Source of the DNA: Actinostola sp. cb2023
Lineage: Eukaryota > Cnidaria > Anthozoa > Actiniaria > Actinostolidae
Reading direction: 5' to 3'
Assembly (NCBI GenBank): GCA_033675265.1
Contig: JAUJYZ010001445.1
Location: 84,787-148,786, forward strand
Length of the DNA stretch: 64,000 bases
Made by a program: the position numbers and the translations under genes
In this document: positions 44,295 to 54,860 of the stretch, one piece after another
How the letters are laid out: each line of letters starts with the position of its first letter
How positions within the stretch are numbered: the first letter of the stretch is position 1
The notes under the pieces: generated by a model
Database searches by the model: none
The model's input: the letters and a program-made list of their open reading frames with translations, nothing else
What the model was told of the DNA's origin: nothing

Positions 44295-44890
44295 GGGATT
44301 ATAGTATTTAAGGGAAGTCTAGACATATATAGATAATTAATTGCCCTAATCTCTCTCATTCTTTACCGTTAATTTTCAGTTCAATATTCACTCTGATATC
44401 ATGACAAAGGAACTCAGTAGATCCCTTTCTTACTGTATTCTGCTGTTAGGGGTGATCGGCGTATTTTTAGGGTTTTAAATCAGCGATCCGGTACTATATT
44501 GTTAGGAGTTAGTCAAGCGAAATCCAATATATTTTTTAAAGAGTTTGGACATAGGTTGGAACAAGCGCGTTCGGCTGTGCTAAGTGCTAAGGGTTACTTG
44601 TACCAGTTTCACAGTTTCGTTAATCTTCTCGTATAAAGCAATAATCCCCTCTCTACCAAGAGATGTGCTCAAATATAATAATAAAACATTAGACAACAAA
44701 ATACTTTATTTGATCGAACTTCGATGTCTTTCGACTAAGATCCCTAATAGGGACCTTTAGCATCGAGGACGGAATGGACGACGACGACGTCAGAGAAACA
44801 ATAGCGCTAATTACAAAATTCAATAACTTCTTGTTGGAATGCACGAAATGAGCTCGATTTGGTCTTACTTCAACTTGAAATGTCTATACG

Positions 44891-45209
44891 CCTTGTTACA
44901 TGGTGAAACTTTTTCGTGAAACTTTTTCGTGAAACAGTGCAAGACAGTTTCACCGTGTAACATGTTTGCTGAAACAAGTTTCACGAGGTGTGCTACACGG
45001 TGCAATGGCTGGTTTTATGAAACGTTTTTGCTTCGAGTTTCACGAAAAAGTAGAAAGAAGTTCTTCTTTTCATGAAACTGTTTCGCAACGCAAATTCGAA
45101 AAATTTTCCTGAAAACGATCATGTTACACGGTGGCTAGTTGTGAAACCTGTCTCGCACCGTTTCACGAAACAGTTTCACGAAAAAGCTTCACCGTGTAAC
45201 AAGGTCTTA
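44891..45209. mobile_element. Fold-back rich in 'tttcgtgaaac'
   Basis: Ends 'ccttgttacatggtgaaac' and 'gcttcaccgtgtaacaagg' are inverted. The interior repeats 'gtttcacgaaaaag' and its complement many times, so multiple hairpins are possible. Confidence 0.8.
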
Positions 45210-45679
45210 TGTTTGACGACGCAAAGAGAACGAGAACGTCAGTTCGTTATTTGTGCAGATAGTTTTTTTCAGTCAACCAGACCACAGAAAGACGATATCA
45301 TTCGTGAAAGGGGGCACAAATTTAGTGAAAACACGGAAAATGAAATAATTATGAAAAGAATAAACAACAAAACAATGTATTCGAACTTCGTCGTCCTGGT
45401 GCTAAAGATTCCTAATATCTAATCTAAGAAATGACACAAGCTCATTAATTAATGATTAGGATTACAATCACGCGTGAAGAGAATCATTCCAGGCAGAACC
45501 GACACAATACAGAAACTGTGACCAATGAGAGGGTGTGTAAGAAAGGTATTACCTTTTAGCCAATCAGAATCGGTTCTTATGTAATGCTAATTATGGGTGG
45601 ATCACAACATAGTTTAACAACGCCCCAACCAAGAGGTGTGCTCATATGCGACTGCATTTCCAAGCCTTGAAGTTCCAAC

Positions 45680-45762
45680 ATGATGAAGCAGATAATTGCA
45701 GCTATTTTTCTCTTCCCTTTGTGGCACAGATTGACGCCTTTTACAAGCGTGCAAAGAATGAC
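45680..45762 (+). pseudogene. Broken copy of the EF-hand exon 1
   Basis: ATG-ATG-AAG-CAG then a signal-peptide-like sequence closely matching 36,773-36,690 on the other strand. One base is missing relative to the source (near 'ctcttccctttgtgg'), shifting the frame, and the donor changed from GTAAGT to GTAGGT. No copies of exons 2-5 are found downstream. A dead duplicate of exon 1. Confidence 0.75.
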
Positions 45763-47052
45763 GTAGGTAACGACAACCGCCATTCATTTCCTCAAAATAT
45801 GTTAAGATAATGTTTATTTCAACATCGCGTAGCATCCATCAAATGCGCCCAAAACTGGCCCGTTTCGACAGTTTGAATTTCAATTTTCGCTTTAGATTAT
45901 TAACACTCGAACATAATTGGATGTCGGACAAGTAAAATGTCGGCCTAAATTAACTGTTTTAGCGATACACATTGTCACCTTAATGTCCTGCTTCGGTGGT
46001 ATTCAAATTTGAGGTATTGCAGGAGAAAGCATCACAGGCAGCCCAACCATTGCTTTTGAGGCTACTAAATAATTCAAAAAACAACATTTGCGTCTTTTTT
46101 TGATGGGTTCCCTGTGGTAAAGCGAGCGCGCGCGCAATACATATGTTGGGTTCCCTGTGCTGAGTAATGTCCTATGTTGGGCTTCCTGTGCCTCCTGCGG
46201 GATGCACCCGCAGCAAATGTGTATATTGAAACAAGGTATGAAACTCCATCACGTGACAAATACGTTTTTGACCCTAATTTTGTCAATGTGATGTGAAAAT
46301 TCAATTTTTCTTCGAATAACTAAACTTTACCGTATTCTCGAAGCACATTGTAAGTGTCAGTCGTCTAACTTCGACGTACGCTGAGAAACTAATTTTTGAA
46401 ATTTTGAGCGTCGTGGCCCGATGTGCGCCGCGTTTCGTTGGTGCACTTTTCCGTGAGGAAGTCGGATTTTACCTTCGAGAGGACATCGGCAAGCGCTCGG
46501 CAAATCTGAATTGTGCTCTTTTTTGCAAGTTTTAATATTTATATTTTCACTAAACATAAGTCAAAACATTTACAATATACTTTATTTGTTTTCTGTTTTG
46601 ACTTTTATATAGTATTTGTATTGTGTTTTGATTTTTATCGATTAAAATGCTTTAAAATTGAGGCATTGTGTTTCATAAATGCAGAATAGTTTCCATATTT
46701 AGTACTGCACAACACATTTTTGCTATCAGTGCTAGTAAACAAAATGACAAACAAACGTATTTATTTCAACAATCAGTTAAAATAAGTTTACTAGCTAGCT
46801 TTTTACACACTGTTTTGCCGTTCTTTCTGTACAATTCATTCACTATATTGATCAGTATTACTATGGATATTGTTTTGTATATAAAAATACAAAATTAATA
46901 AATTTTATGCCTGTCACCACAATCGACGAAGTTGTGAATGAATAACAAACATCGGAGTGCGATATTAAAAGCTTACTTACGTTCTTCCGTGAACCATATT
47001 TAAAATTACTCTGTGTTTCTCTCAGATGATAGTATTTGCTAAATGAGTTGTA

Positions 47053-47203
47053 CTAGAGTGCAAACCATATGTCCGTGAAATAGTGCTATTACTAAGTAGT
47101 ACTAAATAGTGTTATCTCTATTGTTTTCTATTGTTTCATCAGTGCTATTTAGTACTAATTAGTTAGTACTGTTTCACGGACATATGGTTTGCACTCTATG
47201 TCA
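47053..47203. mobile_element. Fold-back MITE nested in element B
   Basis: 'agagtgcaaaccatatgtcc' + 'gtgaaa' pairs with its complement ending near 47,200. The interior has 'ctattgttttctattgttt' and 'agtactaaatagtg' also seen near the toxin-like gene (8985-9080). Confidence 0.8.
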
Positions 47204-47770
47204 ATGACAATAAAGAACAACTGTTAATATTTTAGTTCACGGCTGCTTCATGAGTCCATCGCCATTCATCATGCCGGACTCCTTCGATGTAAGTGAATTA
47301 ATTTGAGTTCGTCTCAAGGTTTATACTGTGTTGGCGTTCCGGCTTGTGTTGTAAGAGTTACTGTAAGAAAGCACAAAATAACATAGATGAGAGAGTCATA
47401 ATGTTCAAACAGATAAAGTACTAGGTTCTTTGTTGAACTTGATTGAAGTGTACAATGTGTGTGTAAGTCTTTAATATTTCAATGACAACTGTACACATGT
47501 ACAAGTGAAATAGCTCGGTCATAAGCTTAATTTATGAAAAATAACTGAAGCAGCCCTTCTGCCATAGTATGGGCAAGTCCTTCCATGTCTTTTATTAGAG
47601 AACAGTTAGAGCAAAAACTACTAAAACCTCAAGAAAATAATTCAGAAAATATATTTAGTTCAGCTTAGTTTTCGATTCAACCTGTCGTGTGTCGAGCACA
47701 ACATACAATTCTCCACCATTCAAAATGAAAAAGGACTACTTTAAAACCGTCAAATTTCATCTAAAGCTAC

Positions 47771-47980
47771 TTAAAGTTGACATGAATTGTGACTTCTAAA
47801 CTTACCATGGATAAGGAAAAGAATCCAAACGCTTACACCGAAAAAATCATGTTTTGCTTCATCAACATCTCCGCCATTTTTCAAAACTTCAGCGACTTCA
47901 CCCTGGGTACCCCCCACGGGCCTGTAGCGTACGACGACTTCGGCTCTTCGGTTCACGGAAAAGTGCACCAACGAAACGCG
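47771..47980 (-). other. Exon-like ORF in element B, possibly ankyrin-like
   Basis: Minus-strand frame of about 70 codons ending at a consensus donor ('catg|gtaag'). It contains 'GGTQGEVAEVLKNGGDVDEA', which resembles the end of an ankyrin repeat. An acceptor with matching phase lies near 47,350. The plus-strand relative at 13,810-13,990 keeps the donor but has lost the frame. No ATG in frame. Weak call. Confidence 0.25.
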
Positions 47981-48430
47981 GCGCACATCAGGCCATCACG
48001 TGACTGGAGTTTCATACCTTGTATAAATATACACATTTGCTGCGGGCGCATCCCGCAGGAGGCACACAGGAAGCCCAACATAGGACATTACTCAGCACAG
48101 GGAACCCAACATATGTATTGCGCGCGCGCTCGCTTTACCACAGGGAACCCATCAAAAAAAGACGCAAATATCGTTTTTTGAATTATTTAGTAGCCTCAAA
48201 AGCAATGGTTGGGCTGCCTGTGAAAGCATCAGCAATAATAACACATATACAGATCTAGCACATGTGGACAGTTTTCAAATCAAATGGTTCACTTTGAATT
48301 AATAACATTCTATTTTCACTTTTACCTGTCAAAAACCATCGCAAATAACTTGAACTCTTTGCTAAAAGCTGCTTAGCAGTGCACAAACGTATTCTCCGGC
48401 CTATTGTTCCTTAAAATCTTAAGTATTCAT

Positions 48431-50344
48431 GTTTAGAAATTACGGACACTAATTTGCCAAGTTTATTAAGTTTGGAGGAAGTTGTGCTTCAGTAGCATAT
48501 CAGATAAAGTGTAGATAAATTGAACTCAAATCACTTCATTAAGTTTGCTGTAAGGACGAAATGGCGCTGCAAGGAATTCTTCAGTTTTTTGTAGAGAGTT
48601 AAAGGATGAGTTCTCAATTCTGTTAAGCCGCGATGCATGGTTTGTGCATGGCATGAGTGGTCTTCATTAGTCTACATTGCTCTTAGCTATACCAGTTAAT
48701 TAACTTTAGTGGATTTCGATTCTGATCTCTCTTTGTTCATCACAAAAGAACCCTTCTTTAATGTTCTGAATCCCCACACAATTGATCCAGCGAGGCGTCC
48801 TATATATTATAAAGGCCGGTTTGCACTGTTTCTTTGATCAAAGTAGACTACCTTAAAGCATATTAATCCTATTTAAGCCTATTTATCTAGTCGTGATATT
48901 CCTATAAGCATTATCGCTCAGAACCACGAGAATCTCTCTCTCTATTTAGATTAACCATTTTCAGCTCATTCTATTTATGGCCGTATTTGTGGTGAAATTT
49001 GAAAACGTAACCTAGCAAATGACACAACCTCATTAATTAGTGATTAGGATTACAATGGGCAAAAACACAGTCAAAATCGGCACCAGCTTTTGGGGCCAGT
49101 TTCGATCTTGGACGCGCGGTACTTTTGGGATACTGGTAACTAATTAAGCATCAACGGACATAGCATGCCTTACCCTCCCCTACATGGTATTTTTTGTCAC
49201 TACAGCTCCAATCGATGGCGGGAAGCGAAAAGCCAGCGTCTCAAGCTTTCTTTTGAGGCCAAATTCGAGCAGCTAGGATGATTTCGTGCGACGTTGTGAA
49301 TTTTTGAAAAGTGCCTAAATCGCTGTTTTTGAATTTCTGTGTTTTACTTTGAAAACAGCTCCTTTTTGGCTTCATTCATTTTTTTTAATTCAACGTGATT
49401 ACTTGGCTTCGACATGGTTTATATTTCAATCGTATCTTTTTGGATTTTTCGTTTTCCTTCGTGATATTTTTTTCTCGACGTTCTCTAACGGCAGTTTTAA
49501 TAGCCGTAGCTGCGATGAACTCATCATGAAGCGAAGTTATAAGCGGTTCGCCGTGGGTCAGTTTATGGGACTTGTAAGACAGAAGCGAATCAGAGGAGGT
49601 TGAGCATTCATCACGTGACTCAATCGACCAATCACATTTGCCGTATTTCTCACTTCGACGTAATTACAACTTCCATTGCAAGGAAAAACATACAAAGTAT
49701 TTTTCAGTAAAATAGGACGAAAAACGCAATCTAAAGCTTAGAAAAGATGTAAACAAGGAGAAATGACTCGAAGCCATGAACCCATGGAATCTCAAACCAG
49801 GTAAGGAAGTATTTCATGTTTTATGCTTGATTGAACTCATTGATATGAAAATGTCGCCACAACACTTGTAGAAATGACTGAAGACAAAAGACCTCTTATC
49901 ATCGCTAAACCAACATAGTTATAGACACAAAAACATTTGTAATATAAAGATGAGTAATCAGTGATGCAGAAAAGTCCATCCCACCCCATCCCACCTCTTA
50001 CCGTTTGCAAGTTATACGCCGTTGAAGTTTGACAACAACTTAGCCAAACAGCGCCATTTTTACTCGCCATTTTGAATTCGTGGCGATGTGAAGTTTTACG
50101 ATACTCCGATATAAAAAGTGTAAAAACTTAATAATATGTCCTGTTTTTATATCACTGTCGTGTGTTATATTTACGTAGCAGTGAGGTATATGGTATTTTA
50201 TGCATTGTTTTGCCCTTGGTCGACTATAAGAATTGAAAGATCTTGTCAAATATGTGGCACTCTACTCTGAAAACAATGTGTGGCCAATTCACACAAGAAT
50301 GAATACTTTTGGGAGCAATGCTCAAAAGCTGTTTTTACAATAAC
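48431..50344. other. No gene seen
   Basis: 'ctcattaattagtgattagg' at 49,030-49,055 is a short relic of the EF-hand 5' flank repeat. One Phe/Ser-rich 84-codon frame (49,349-49,603) has no domain. Nothing else is supported. Confidence 0.35.
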
Positions 50345-50387
50345 CTAGCGTAATCTCGCAATCTGATTGGCTCTCAGCCATTGTCAA

Positions 50388-50708
50388 TGGACCTTTCCGT
50401 AGTTGCCCAGAATGCTTCATGATTCTGCGCGTGCAAGCGAGGTCAGGGATAAAAAATATTTAGAATTGATCGTGTATTGAGGAAAATATGACTACTGTAA
50501 CGAATCAAGAACAGGAAAATTATTTTTTCTTTGCTTGAGTATTTGCATCTATCTTTGTGATTCTTCTTACGCACTTTTAATTTAAAAGTCTAAGTTTTTT
50601 ACTGAATTTCTTCATTCTCTCTTAATATTTTCGATCTACTTTTATCCCTGACCTCGCTTGCACGCGCAGAATCATGAAGCATTCTGGGCAACTACGGAAA
50701 GGTCCATA
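50388..50708. mobile_element. Fold-back MITE with ~65-bp near-perfect arms
   Basis: 'tggacctttccgtagttgcc' + 'cagaatgcttcatgattctg' + 'cgcgtgcaagcgaggtcagg' in the left arm pairs with the exact complement ending at 50,708, around an AT-rich loop. Confidence 0.88.
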
Positions 50709-51006
50709 AGAGTACAGACACATGCAATGACGAATCGCTCGCACACGAAGCCAGCGCGCGCTTGAAACGGTTTTTCTTTCAAACTTTATCCTTGTTTTTG
50801 GATGTTTTTTTGACTTTGTTATTGTAAAAAAGAAATCACGCTCGTGGTTCCACTTGAGTTTTGAACATTTTGTGACGTCAAATCCATTGTCAATAAGAGT
50901 TTTGACAATAACTTACAAATTTCTCGCGCGCCGATTGGTTAATTTTCATCATCAATAAGAGGACAGACAGATAAAAACAAAATGGCGCGTACAAAGCTGA
51001 AGATCG

Positions 51007-51231
51007 ATGGAGAAAAATTTCATCAAGGACGATTTTCCTTCGTTCCAAGTTGAATTTCTTGAGGAAATTTCAGATGAAAAACTATGCTTATCTCTGGAGG
51101 AAGTTGAGTCCGAACAGAAAGTAAATGATAGCGTTCGCTTTGCGACACTAAATGACTACGAACTGCACGAAATAGTCAAGAAATTCGTAAGATCGAGAAA
51201 TACAAGATGGTGTGTAAACATGTTTGAATAA
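51007..51231 (+). CDS. KIAA1958/QRICH1-like N-terminal domain fragment, 74 residues
   Basis: ATG 51,007 to TAA 51,231. An acidic start ('FLEEISDEKLCLSLEEVE') is followed by 'RFATLNDYELHEIVKKF' and 'RSRNTRWCVNMFE', matching the acidic start plus 'RF..lse.el..iv......NT+.a+.vF' pattern that opens KIAA1958-, ZMYM- and QRICH1-type proteins, thought to derive from Crypton tyrosine-recombinase transposons. The rest of such proteins is absent and a stop follows at once, so this is a truncated gene or one exon of a transposon. It is immediately preceded by element C sequence and followed by a 150-bp palindrome. Family call is by remembered pattern. Confidence 0.5.
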   Translation: MEKNFIKDDFPSFQVEFLEEISDEKLCLSLEEVESEQKVNDSVRFATLNDYELHEIVKKFVRSRNTRWCVNMFE

Positions 51232-51255
51232 TTTTTGTTATTGTAAAAAAAAATT

Positions 51256-51402
51256 TGACATCACTTTTTTATGCGTCTGTCCTCTTATTGACGATAAATT
51301 TCGTCATAACATTGTCAAAGTAGTATGCGGATCCAACTTTGACAATGTTATGACGAAATTTATCGTCAATAAGAGGACAGACGCATAAAAAAGTGATGTC
51401 AA
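51256..51402. repeat. Near-perfect palindrome of about 147 bp
   Basis: 'tgacatcacttttttatgcg' + 'tctgtcctcttattgacgat' + 'aaatttcgtcataacattgt' is followed by its exact complement after a short 'agtatgcggatcca' centre. Confidence 0.9.
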
Positions 51403-51639
51403 ATATATAACAGACAATGGAAAACCGCTTGCGATTTGTTAAGTCTCAAACTGGAGGGAATATATAATCGATCCGGTAATTATTATAACCTGCAGCCAGT
51501 GTATGGCAATATATTTATTGATCCATGAAATTAAAATAATTTATCTGGTTTTGATTTAAGGGGCTGCCTGTTGTGACAAGGTAATCAGAGTTCTTAAACC
51601 AAAATTCCCAACTTTGGAATATGCAGAGGAAGAATATGG

Positions 51640-51945
51640 CATTCTCTATTTTCTCATAGCACATAATGCTTTGCGCCTTGGGGGGTAATACAAAAGAAAA
51701 TGGGAGCTTTCTGTCAACCATGTATTTATGCAATGTTCACCATTTTCTTTTGTATTACCCCCCAAGGCGCAAAGCATTATGCAGGGGGTCACACTCCATA
51801 TCATTCACCACCAAATCCCCCCCCCCCTCCCCTCCTCAAACTTATAAATTTAAAGAGTAGACCCAGAGGAAGGGGGGTCACAGGCACCCTGTGACCTCCC
51901 CCTGCCTACGCCCCTGTTATGTGCTATGAGAAAGTAGAGAATTGA
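51640..51945. mobile_element. Fold-back element, ctctattttctcatagcacata ends
   Basis: Outer 'tctctattttctcatagcac' and complement near 51,940, inner near-perfect arms 'ataatgctttgcgccttggg' + 'gggtaatacaaaagaaaatg' and complement (51,662-51,783). Confidence 0.8.
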
Positions 51946-52136
51946 CTATGTGAATGATGAAGATGTAAAAGTTGGTAAGGGCCAGCCACCAAACCATTCA
52001 CCTTGGATGTTTACTGTACATAAAATTATGCATAACAATCTCTACAAATTGTCCATCACAATTGTACATAATGCAGTACAAGCCTCATGTAATGGACATA
52101 AAAAAAGAAATATGTAAATATTATTATAATTTTTAT

Positions 52137-52274
52137 GATAGGTTATGGAATATTATTAATATAAAATGACATCAGCAAACCACTTGCTGGCCAAAGACTT
52201 TATTATAAATGTTTCATAACAGTCTTTGACCAGCAAGTGATTCTCCAATGTCATTTTATATTCCATAACCTAGA
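52137..52274. mobile_element. Fold-back MITE, taggttatggaata ends
   Basis: 'ataggttatggaatattatt' and complement ending 52,274, with 'aaaatgacatcagcaaacca' inner arm. Loop near 52,205. Confidence 0.8.
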
Positions 52275-53119
52275 TCATTCATTGATTGACGTCGCGTCTT
52301 GTATCATATTGATCCTGCTCGCTCGTGGCATGGTTGTTGGTGTTCCAATTTTCAATCTATATACTGGCAGCCTATTGTTATAATTATATAAACTGTATAT
52401 AATATTACCATATAACTTGTATATATATATATATATAATTAAATATTATTTATTTTATATATGTAAATATAATTTATATACCTTTACAGAATACAACAGT
52501 CTGAATAGATGAAGAAAATAAACATGAGTTTCATTTTCATCAAATGTGATTTTAATGTTATCTTGTATATAGAAGTGCATGTACAAGAACTTATCATCCA
52601 GTTTCAATTGCATTTTCTAGAACTCATTAATAATTCATGAGCAATTATTGGTCCAATCAGGGTTGTCAAATCGGTCACATGCTTTGCCTCGTGGTTCTAA
52701 ACCTGATAAAACACTCCTGCTCGTTTATTAAACAGTACATAAACATGCCAGTCTCTTCATATACTGCACTGTAGTAGTTTCAAGTATATAAATATACTGG
52801 TACCAATGAACTACATTGTACTGACCTATTAAAAAGTGGCTCCTTCGGGTACCGCAAACCTTTGTATTCTGTGTTAGCTTCGTTCTATTGTATAACTTGG
52901 ACTGCTTTTTGTTGTTTCCATTGAATTGCATAGACAATGTCTGGTACACAATTAGTAAATGCCAAAAAAGTAGTGAGCATAAATAGTAGATACTAATTCC
53001 ATAATAAGTTTGGTAAATTCACTCTAGCATGACTGTACAATAGGCCATATATGCTCTAAGGTCAAAATGACATCCAGCCATTAGGATGTGGATCAATGTT
53101 CTCATAGTATGTTAGTGGT
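52275..53119. other. No gene seen; AT-rich
   Basis: Contains (TA)n 'gtatatatatatatatataa' near 52,421-52,440. Minus-strand frame of 73 codons has no domain. Confidence 0.4.
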
Positions 53120-53455
53120 GCCAACACCCAGGGGGGGGGTACAGGTATTTGCTGCTGGATAGGGTATGGTTTTTGAGCTTTTGGTCTTAGATATGGTATG
53201 CAATTCACCCTAAATTGTCTTGAATAGGGTCTGTAATTCTGACATGGATTGTAATTTAGTGCCTTACTATACAGGATTACTACTAACTAGACACTAAGTT
53301 GTCAATAACTGTCTAAAATAGGGTAGAGAATTTCCCTCGAGTCTTAGATAGAAACAACTTTTTACCGACTGTATTGAACAGGGTCAGGGTTTATGGACCC
53401 CAGCGGGACACCCCTATTATCAAAACCCAGACCAAGTACCCAACCCCACCCCCCT
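53120..53455. mobile_element. CCCTATC-motif element, inverted copy
   Basis: Reverse complement of 12,063-12,370: 'tggatagggtatggtttttg', 'gattactactaactagacac', 'ggacaccccta'. Ends in G-run and C-run sequence. Confidence 0.75.
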
Positions 53456-53492
53456 CAGATAATATGATAAAATATCATTGCTTACCTCGATG

Positions 53493-53762
53493 TTATAACA
53501 AGTGATTACTTGAATAATACAGGCCACAGGGAGAGCTTTTCTCAGTCAGTTCTCTGACTTTCTCTCCGTCTGGAAACAAAACAATTCGTCGTTCACGAAG
53601 CTTGAGGGGAAAACTGACATGGCCGCCTAATACTTTCAAAGTCATGAATGGCAAAGATTTGATAGTGAAATTATGTACAAACTGAAAATCTACGCAGTGT
53701 AGGTACAATAGTTGAGAAGTTTGAAGAAAATCAACACAAAACGTTTCCACAGTTATGGCAGC
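53493..53762 (-). CDS. ORF of about 90 codons, possible first exon; no family
   Basis: Minus-strand ATG near 53,762 opens a frame with mixed, protein-like composition ('MAAITVETFCVDFLQTSQLL' ... 'LKVLGGHVSFPLKLRERRIV'). It is divergent from the plus-strand gene starting about 150 bp away, so the interval 53,763-53,900 could be a shared promoter. A GTAAGC lies just past its stop (near 53,483), but the frame closes first. Function not recognised. Confidence 0.35.
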   Translation of the reverse strand, partial: AAITVETFCVDFLQTSQLLYLHCVDFQFVHNFTIKSLPFMTLKVLGGHVSFPLKLRERRIVLFPDGEKVRELTEKSSPCGLYYSSNHLL

Positions 53763-54519
53763 CATTAATATTTATATGCAAAGCCAAAGGACCGCGATAC
53801 GGATTGTACCGGACACAGTAATTCAATAGAAATAACTCCTAGCTATACGTTAGAACGAAGCTATACGATAGAACGAAACTAGCACAGATTACAATAAAGG
53901 TTTACGGTACGCGAAGAAGGGAGAGCCGATTATATACGAACTGAGACATCCTCACTCTACCGCGACCAAGCTCAAGTGAGCACAAATCACTTTTTGGTCC
54001 ACAATCCCTTGCGGGCCTCGCTCAACCTCCTCTGGAAGCGAATAGAAGAAGTAGAACTTGCCGATAAAGTAGCAGCAAAAAAAGCCGAATTGAAGAAGGA
54101 ACGAAAACGGCTAGATCGTATAAGAACAAAGGTAAGCCCTCGATTCTCAATTTAATGTAAAAATACCTTTTTGATGTTGATTTGTGAAGTTCGATTCAGT
54201 TTGTATGTGATATATAGCTTGCATGAGCGCGCAACTTAATAATAAGCTGAATTTCACATGTCAACAGCTTCCAGGTTTAGTTTCGAAATTAACTTAATTA
54301 AGCTTGAAATCAAAAGGTAGACGAGGTAGACAGGCAGATTCTAGAGGGTACTGTGTTGTACCAGGAGCTTTCGGCAGATCAGCCACAGCTACATATGTAT
54401 CTAAGAAAAGAAAGTTTCTGTCAGAGAAGTCAGCCAATATTAGAAGAAGGAAACCAACAAGGTACACATGTACAAAAATGTACATGTAGCTATTTTATTT
54501 ATTATTTTAGCTATTTTAA

Positions 54520-54551
54520 CACGAGAGAGTATTTAAAAATACTCTCTCGTG
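54520..54551. repeat. Short perfect hairpin
   Basis: 'cacgagagagtattt' and its exact complement separated by two bases. Lies in the intron of the broken gene, 70 bp left of the retrotransposon. No function is implied. Confidence 0.8.
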
Positions 54552-54622
54552 TGATTAAGCTGTACTGTTATAAGCTTACTGTGTTGTAAACAAAATTAAT
54601 ATTATTTTTCTGCATTTCACCT

Positions 54623-54773
54623 TGTGAAGATTTAACCGTGTTTAATATCGCTGTTTACACATATAAACTCAGCCTTCGATATTTCACAACAACTCGCTAT
54701 TTGGCCACGAGGCCAAGGTCATGGTCAGTCTCCATATATGGTGCGTGACGTGTAACGTCACACAACCTTCACA
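54623..54773 (-). repeat. 3' LTR
   Basis: 151 bp. On the minus strand it starts TGTGAAGGTT and ends AATCTTCACA. No difference from the 5' LTR was found by eye. Contains a 'tgacgtgtaacgtca' dyad and 'catatatgg', a possible TATA-like core. Confidence 0.95.
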
Positions 54774-54785
54774 TCATCCCCCCTA
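54774..54785 (-). other. Polypurine tract
   Basis: On the minus strand 'taggggggatga' directly precedes the 3' LTR, the position needed for plus-strand priming. Confidence 0.8.
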
Positions 54786-54860
54786 CAAAAGGGAACAGTC
54801 TCTAACTAATGGTAATTCAACAAAAATAACAGTAACAATCAATGACAGTCGTTAGTCATA

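Larger units (their letters stand above)
44555..45790 (+). repeat. Inverted partial duplicate of the EF-hand gene 5' region
   Basis: 'cccctctctaccaagagatg', 'ataataaaacattagacaac', 'ctcattaattaatgattagg' and the exon-1 block all match the complement of 36,655-37,410 in the same relative order. A 650-bp insertion (about 44,740-45,410), containing the fold-back 44,891-45,209, interrupts the copy. Confidence 0.75.
45803..48430. mobile_element. Large fold-back element B with exon-like interior
   Basis: The left arm (about 45,803-46,260) and right arm (about 47,990-48,430) share 'caggcagcccaaccattgct', 'gggttccctgtg'-type repeats and 'gggatgcacccgcagcaaat' in inverted orientation. The outermost parts resemble the 27,220-27,665 element. 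The interior (46,970-47,960) is the inverse of 13,800-14,665. No complete transposase is recognised. Confidence 0.6.
50345..51420. mobile_element. Element C composite carrying a KIAA1958-like exon
   Basis: Shares 'ctgattggctctcagcc', 'ccagcgcgcgcttgaa' and 'ataagaggacagac' blocks with 21,490-21,830. A fold-back (50,388-50,708, ends 'tggacctttccgtagttgcc') is inserted into it, and a palindrome (51,256-51,402) closes its right side. Confidence 0.55.

Noticed and set aside
46074..48258. Open frames of 76-130 codons with 'GTQHMYCARARFTTGNPSKK'-type sequence in both arms
   Set aside because: They come from the inverted arms of element B and its gggttccctgtg repeats; the same sequence is broken in the 13.5-kb copy.
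54520..54551. Rho-independent terminator-like hairpin
   Set aside because: Eukaryotic context and intron location; only a small inverted repeat.
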